A stretch of 64,000 bases of DNA. Origin: an uncultured Bacteroidales bacterium (GTDB taxonomy: Bacteria > Bacteroidota > Bacteroidia > Bacteroidales > UBA932). Under the pieces are notes generated by a model. That model saw only the letters and a program-made list of their open reading frames with translations. It made no database searches and was not told the origin of the DNA. The DNA lies in the NCBI GenBank assembly GCA_944323785.1, contig CALUTU010000001.1, forward strand, positions 1 to 64,000, read 5' to 3'. Shown here piece by piece: positions 59,656 to 64,000 of this stretch; the stretch's first letter is position 1, and every line of letters starts with the position of its first letter. A program made the position numbers and the translations under genes.

Positions 59656-60246
59656 CTAAAAGTCCACTCCGAACTTGAAACCGAGCATCAGCCAGCGGTT
59701 ATCGCTGTTGGAAAGAAATACGTATTTGAGGTCAATACCCGTATGAAACCATTTCAAGGGACGGTAAAGCAGTGTCGTGCCGACACCAAAAACGGCCCTG
59801 GTAGACTCCCTGACACCATTGGTAGTACCGTAACCCACGCCTGTCTCAATCGTAGGACAAAGAGTGAGCTTGCCGGTCTGGTTGCCGAAGAGCAGGGAAA
59901 GATAGGCCGTGCCCATCACCATGCCCCTCATGCGGGAATCCGTATAAAGCGTACCTTTCGTGACCAGGCCGCCGAGGTTGATTCCTGCCTCAAGATTATT
60001 GTTCAGGAATGTATATCCGAAACCCACCGCCTCATAGCCGTAAGTCTCAGGCCCGCTGCTGAACACCGGGAAGGCCAGATTGAGATTGACCGTGAAGTCT
60101 CCGCGTGTCCTTTCCTTCTCCGGTGACGTGGTGTCTTCACTATGCCCGAAAGCCGTAAATGAAAACGGCAACAACATCATAAATACGACTGCGGTACGAA
60201 TAATTGCACTCCATATACGGAGTCCTGCTGTGTGTGCTCTGTCCAT
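59656..60246 (-). CDS. Predicted outer-membrane beta-barrel protein
   Basis: A 196-aa exported protein. The start was set at the ATG at 60246, giving a long signal region (MDRAHTAGLRIWSAIIRTAVVFMMLLPFSFTAFG). The mature part is a small barrel (FTVNLNLAFPVFSSGPETYGYEAVGFGYTFLNNNLEAGINLGGL) ending LGFKFGVDF with a terminal Phe. No family is recognised. A -7 box at 60292-60285 supports the chosen start; the longer frame runs into the promoter of the divergent regulator. Confidence 0.68.
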   Translation of the reverse strand: MDRAHTAGLRIWSAIIRTAVVFMMLLPFSFTAFGHSEDTTSPEKERTRGDFTVNLNLAFPVFSSGPETYGYEAVGFGYTFLNNNLEAGINLGGLVTKGTLYTDSRMRGMVMGTAYLSLLFGNQTGKLTLCPTIETGVGYGTTNGVRESTRAVFGVGTTLLYRPLKWFHTGIDLKYVFLSNSDNRWLMLGFKFGVDF

Positions 60247-60284
60247 ATTCAGTTCAGAAGTAAGGATTATGTTTTTTCGTACCG

Positions 60285-60292
60285 CAAATTTA
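60285..60292 (-). promoter_or_regulatory. -7 box for the 59656-60246 gene
   Basis: Minus-strand TAAATTTG; predicted start near 60278. Confidence 0.5.
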
Positions 60293-60333
60293 GAAAAAAG
60301 TAGATACCCGCAATCACCCCACAGCATTATGTA

Positions 60334-60382
60334 AATTGAATAATTCGTTTTGCATAATTCAATTCTGCTTTTATTAACTTTG
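60334..60382 (+). promoter_or_regulatory. Promoter and inverted repeat of the TPR/AraC regulator gene
   Basis: TTTG (60349-60352), 22 nt, TAACTTTG (60375-60382). Perfect 8-bp inverted repeat AATTGAAT/ATTCAATT (60334-60341, 60357-60364) flanks the -33 element, a possible autoregulatory site. Confidence 0.45.
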
Positions 60383-60417
60383 CCCGATTCAAAGTGTAAC
60401 CAGGTTATCAACCCATA

Positions 60418-62181
60418 ATGAAGAACAATCCTAAATCATTCATACTGTGCGTGCTGATGTGCGCTCTGATGCTGTGCCCGACCGGCTGCCGGCGGGAACA
60501 GCTCTCCGATGCCGGCAAGCAGACACGGGAGGAGCTGGACTCACTGCGCCAAAGTTTCCGATATTTCAATGTGGAGGGCCAATATGACTCCATAATATCC
60601 ACTGCCCGTCCCATACTGATGAAAGCTCTTGACGGGCAGGACACTATGACCGTACTCCTCACCGGCGCGTATACAGCCCAGGCCTTTCTGACCATGGAAA
60701 GCATGGACTCGGTACGTCATTATATGAACCTTATCGGTCCGTACAGGAAAGGAGGCAAGAAAGACCCCAGTCTCCAGACCGTACTGTTCATAGTGGAAGG
60801 CCTCACACATCTGAAAGCCGAACTCAACTACTCCCTTGCCCTCGAATCCTTCACAGAAGGATGCAAGTGGGCGGAGGCAGGCAACGACCCTGACAACCAT
60901 ATCGTACTGCTGGCCAATATCGCGCACATATTCTACGTAAGGGGAGACAGGCACGGACTTCAATATGCCGAAGAAGCCTATGCAATCTCACGTGACCAGG
61001 CCGTAGAGGACTTCCCCAGGTGCCAGGCCCACCTGCTCATGGCCCAGATGCTGCTGCTTTCCGACCGTACACAGGAAGCGGCAGCATATCTCAACGACGC
61101 ACGTACAATGATTGAGGAGCATCAGTTCATATCCCTTATTTCCATCTGCCGACTGCTCTACGCCAATATGTATCAAAGCAACGGCGATTACTTCCAGGCC
61201 GAACGCAACTATCAGGAAGCCATGCGGTGGGGAAAATACGCCGAGGCCGGTACCGCGACCATGATTTATCTGGATTACGGAGACTTCCTGCGTATGCGCG
61301 GTATGCCGGGGAAGGCATTGGAACAGTACAAGGCCGGCCTTGGGATATCCTATAAAAACAACAGCCTGGAGTTCCGGCGGGAATTGCTGAGCAATATATC
61401 CGACACCTATCAGACATTGGGGGACAGAGCCTCGGCCGCTGAATACTCCTATCTGTACAAGTCCTACGTTGACAGCATCTCCAGCCTGCAGAAAGAACAG
61501 GAATTCAACAGTCAGCTGCTGCGGTACTCCCAGATCGAGCACGAACACGAGATACAGGCCAAGGAACTGGCCCTGCTACAGGCCAGGCGCAAAAGCTCCA
61601 CAGCCATATTTATCTCTGTAATAGTCGTCATCATAGCCCTCTCGCTCTATATTCTCTATATAAGACAGCGGAGGACAAACCGGCTGCTGGTGACACAGTA
61701 CGAGACATACATGCAGCGTCTGCTTCCGATGGACAAGAATAATCACACCGTCAAAGAGGAGCATGATGCCTCGGACACCGGCACACAAAACCAGGGCAGT
61801 ACGGGAGAACGGGAGCTCTTCGCCCGCATTGAGGATCTAATGAGAAAAGACAAAATCTACCGTCAGAAAGATCTTTCCCTTGACCGGCTGGCCGAAATAC
61901 TTTCCACTAACCGCACCTATGCGTCAAAGGCCATCAACTCCTGCGCCTCCCAGACATTCTTCAACTATGTGGACATGTACCGGATAAGAGAGGCTGTAAT
62001 GATTCTGTCCGACGAATCCGAGAAAGGCAATGTACCGTTCAAATATATAGCGGACACGGTAGGATACAACTCCGTGCAGGTCTTCTACCGCTCGTTCAAG
62101 CGCGAGACCGGATGTTCCCCGGGGCAATATAGGGATGAGGCACGGCGGCTTAGAAAAGAACGCAGTTCCATAGAGGATTAA
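60418..62181 (+). CDS. TPR membrane regulator with AraC-type HTH (intact family member)
   Basis: A 587-aa hybrid regulator. Lipobox-like PTGC (Cys24), TPR-like helices about 40-390, one membrane helix about 397-415 (AIFISVIVVIIALSLYILYI), then an AraC HTH about 470-580 (KDLSLDRLAEILSTNRTYASKAINS; IADTVGYNSVQVFYRSFKRETGCSPGQYR). Periplasmic sensing with cytoplasmic DNA binding is inferred. It lies 94 bp upstream of a BACON lipoprotein gene, its likely target. Two broken relatives occur at 99-1186 and 39154-39675, so the family has spread and decayed in this genome. Confidence 0.85.
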   Translation: MKNNPKSFILCVLMCALMLCPTGCRREQLSDAGKQTREELDSLRQSFRYFNVEGQYDSIISTARPILMKALDGQDTMTVLLTGAYTAQAFLTMESMDSVRHYMNLIGPYRKGGKKDPSLQTVLFIVEGLTHLKAELNYSLALESFTEGCKWAEAGNDPDNHIVLLANIAHIFYVRGDRHGLQYAEEAYAISRDQAVEDFPRCQAHLLMAQMLLLSDRTQEAAAYLNDARTMIEEHQFISLISICRLLYANMYQSNGDYFQAERNYQEAMRWGKYAEAGTATMIYLDYGDFLRMRGMPGKALEQYKAGLGISYKNNSLEFRRELLSNISDTYQTLGDRASAAEYSYLYKSYVDSISSLQKEQEFNSQLLRYSQIEHEHEIQAKELALLQARRKSSTAIFISVIVVIIALSLYILYIRQRRTNRLLVTQYETYMQRLLPMDKNNHTVKEEHDASDTGTQNQGSTGERELFARIEDLMRKDKIYRQKDLSLDRLAEILSTNRTYASKAINSCASQTFFNYVDMYRIREAVMILSDESEKGNVPFKYIADTVGYNSVQVFYRSFKRETGCSPGQYRDEARRLRKERSSIED

Positions 62182-62239
62182 CTATTCTTTAATTTACAAA
62201 GTATCAAAAAAAGAATTTGCTATTATGTGCTGCGGATAA

Positions 62240-62247
62240 TAATTTTG
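62240..62247 (+). promoter_or_regulatory. -7 box for the BACON lipoprotein gene
   Basis: TAATTTTG; predicted start near 62254, 22 nt before the ATG. Confidence 0.5.
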
Positions 62248-62275
62248 TTGGCGAACAATCTAAATCCAAAACACT

Positions 62276-64000
62276 ATGGCCAGAATATTCAATGATTTCA
62301 GAATGTACATACTGTCGGCGGCATCAATCCTGCCGGCAGTCCTGCTGTCAGGCTGCAGTAAGCCGGGAACTGACTCTCCCCTGCCGGAAATCATACCGGA
62401 CATTACCGGCAGCCTCCTTCTGCCGGCGGAAGGAGGTCCGGCTTCAATCGCATACAGCATTGCCGGCCACGCAGATGACGGCAAGCTGAGCGCGGCGGCC
62501 TCCGAGGATTGGCTGGACGGGTTTGACTGCGGAACGGACGGCACCGTAGCCTTCACAGTCCTGCCCAACGAAGACACAGAGGACAGAAGCGCTGTCATCA
62601 CCCTCACATACACCTGGGCCGGAACAGAGACCGTCACAAAGCAGATCAATGCCATTCAGAAAGGCAAGATACCCTACGACTTCGAGTTTCTGGAACTGGA
62701 CAAATTCTACGGCATATACTACGGAGACATCAACGGCATCAACGGAGAGCACAACTACAATATCACCATATCCGACAAAGAGCTGGAGGGCAACGGAGAC
62801 TACATCACTCCCGGCGGAACATACTATATGCTGGACTTCTTCGCCGGAGTGCCCTCCGACCCGGAAAATCCCTCGCTCCCCTCAGGCACATACACCCTCG
62901 GCACATCCGGCTCCACGTCCGAGATGACATTCTCGAAAGACTTCTCGAAAGCCGCCATGCTGACCGAGGACGGTGATTACATATTCAATACCGTATTCAC
63001 CGACGGTACCGCATCCGTATCCTACGAGGGCAGCACCATCACTATAGAAGCCTTCCTTACCGATGCCGACTCCAAGACGCATCACATCAGATACAGCGGT
63101 GAAGCCGTGTTCCATACCGACGGAGAGGACAGCATAACGACCCCGGTGATAGACCATGACATCAATCTCGATGTCCAGTACGCCTCAGCCATGTACGCCT
63201 CACGAAGCGGCGATGTCATGGAGGTGAACATTTCCCTTGAGGACGAGCAGACAATTCTGCATATTGAAGCTTTCATGCCTTTTGACGAGACAGGAGCCAT
63301 AACCGCAGGCCAGTACCTGATGTCATCCGATGTGTACACCCCGTCCACCATCTATCCCGGTGAGACAGCTGAGTTCATGGGCGGAGTAATCTACATGGGA
63401 ACATACGCAGAGCAAATGGGAGAGGACGGCTCGGTAACCATAGGACTTGCTGCCGACGGCTGCATGAGCATCTCTTCCGAAGCAGGCGACTGCGTGATAT
63501 CGTGCTCTATTACCACTGCCGAAGGCTACAGCATTACCGCTGACTGGAGAGGGCCGCTCAGTGTAACGGCCATTCCGGACCCGATATCCACGCTCACCGG
63601 CGATTACACCCTTGATCTGACGGAGGCCGAAGCCACAGCCGACTATTGCGGAGACTACTACGGAACCGGCGGTTCTAACTGGCGGCTGACAATCACTTCT
63701 ACAACAGGCAGCGACAGCTTCCAGACCGATTTCGTAACTTCCGGCACCAGCTACTCCGACGGTATCGGCTCGGGCACCTATACCGGTGTAGTGGATTTCC
63801 CCTCCCCGGGACAATACCTCATCGGCTGGGCCATGGGCGATTATACAGGCGGTACCCTATATCTGGGCGGTGAAAATGAAATCGCCCCCGCTGTATCCGG
63901 AGATATGACAATCACCGACAACGGGGACGGAACTCATACTGTATCTTTTGCCTTCACAGACGATGCAGGGCACATCTGGGACGGAAATTGGACCGGAGTC
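62276..64000 (+). CDS. BACON-domain lipoprotein, C-terminus beyond the window
   Basis: An open frame of 575 codons runs to the last base without a stop, so the gene is partial. Lipoprotein signal (LLSGC, Cys27). Residues about 40-125 look like a BACON domain (LLLPAEGGPASIAYSIAGH, WLDGFDCGTDGTVAFTVLPNEDTEDRSAVITLTY). Then come three or more similar beta-sandwich repeats with Tyr/Thr/Gly-rich strands (FYGIYYGDINGINGEHNYNITISDKEL, YTPSTIYPGETAEFMGG, YCGDYYGTGGSNWRLTITS). No enzyme motif is seen, so a surface binding or structural role is likely. It is probably controlled by the adjacent TPR/AraC regulator. Confidence 0.8.
   Translation, partial: MARIFNDFRMYILSAASILPAVLLSGCSKPGTDSPLPEIIPDITGSLLLPAEGGPASIAYSIAGHADDGKLSAAASEDWLDGFDCGTDGTVAFTVLPNEDTEDRSAVITLTYTWAGTETVTKQINAIQKGKIPYDFEFLELDKFYGIYYGDINGINGEHNYNITISDKELEGNGDYITPGGTYYMLDFFAGVPSDPENPSLPSGTYTLGTSGSTSEMTFSKDFSKAAMLTEDGDYIFNTVFTDGTASVSYEGSTITIEAFLTDADSKTHHIRYSGEAVFHTDGEDSITTPVIDHDINLDVQYASAMYASRSGDVMEVNISLEDEQTILHIEAFMPFDETGAITAGQYLMSSDVYTPSTIYPGETAEFMGGVIYMGTYAEQMGEDGSVTIGLAADGCMSISSEAGDCVISCSITTAEGYSITADWRGPLSVTAIPDPISTLTGDYTLDLTEAEATADYCGDYYGTGGSNWRLTITSTTGSDSFQTDFVTSGTSYSDGIGSGTYTGVVDFPSPGQYLIGWAMGDYTGGTLYLGGENEIAPAVSGDMTITDNGDGTHTVSFAFTDDAGHIWDGNWTGV

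Noticed and set aside
1..64000. tRNA or rRNA genes, insertion sequences, prophage, polysaccharide utilisation locus
   Set aside because: None of the intergenic gaps contains tRNA-like arms, no transposase or phage gene was found, and no SusD partner or glycan cluster accompanies the hexosaminidase or TonB receptor.

Overview
This window is chromosomal DNA of a Bacteroidales-type bacterium with moderately high GC. Three things support that. The great majority of transcription units start behind the Bacteroidetes -7 box TAnnTTTG (in the best cases TTG-N20-TAnnTTTG). Shine-Dalgarno sequences are essentially absent. The gene families are typical of the group: FeoA-FeoB fusion, TPR/AraC membrane regulators, 6-bladed beta-propeller lipoproteins, BACON lipoprotein, DUF3244, a second EF-G, and a carboxypeptidase-like N-terminus on the TonB receptor. 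The genus cannot be fixed from the sequence. No tRNA, rRNA, CRISPR, prophage or intact insertion sequence was seen.

Layout. 0-4.8 kb: a decayed TPR/AraC regulator, a class II aldolase-like gene, an accessory AAA ATPase with a repeat-rich promoter, DUF456, and a nitroreductase broken by an amber codon. 4.8-8.6 kb: a small outer-membrane protein, a DUF2284 cysteine protein, and a Fur-family regulator followed by two matching 15-bp palindromes and a Zn/Cd P-type ATPase. 8.6-15 kb: a nested inverted-repeat element, a GH20 hexosaminidase, and a TonB receptor paired with a beta-helix lipoprotein. 15-21.2 kb: a TPR/HTH lipoprotein regulator and a run of five exported proteins, including a lipoprotein with an M23 peptidase domain. 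21.7-26.6 kb: FeoAB, a predicted small RNA, and a hemerythrin/LuxR pair. 26.6-30.8 kb: a second AAA ATPase behind a duplicated promoter, and a PspC-PadR-PspC operon. 30.8-39.7 kb: the sigma-54 activator/lptE/TPR/secG operon, an abundant TPR lipoprotein, ppk1-ppx, and a repeat-rich gap with a chimeric gene remnant. 39.7-49.3 kb: lepA, a split transketolase, a sigma-factor operon, an LolD-like ATPase, a GTPase-degenerate EF-G2, an XRE regulator and rnhB. 49.3-53.4 kb: a two-component system and a Pit-type phosphate transporter. 53.4-64 kb: two paralogous beta-propeller lipoproteins flanking an SDR gene, gatB/yqeY, aspS, a TPR/AraC regulator, and a BACON lipoprotein that runs off the end.

The most coherent regulatory story is phosphate. 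The pit transporter lies directly upstream of a PhoB-like/PhoR-like pair, and its promoter carries three tandem 11-bp repeats (GTTACA type). The ppk1-ppx operon, 15 kb away, carries two copies with the same 11-bp period. In both cases the box lies exactly 10 nt upstream of the -7 box. This predicts a local Pho regulon of phosphate uptake and polyphosphate turnover. A second story is metal control by the Fur-family protein, through two 7-1-7 palindromes overlapping the P-type ATPase promoter.

The window also shows clear gene decay. Members or remnants of one TPR/AraC family occur three times: two-deletion wreck, N-terminal chimera, and intact. Several non-coding palindromic elements are present as well.
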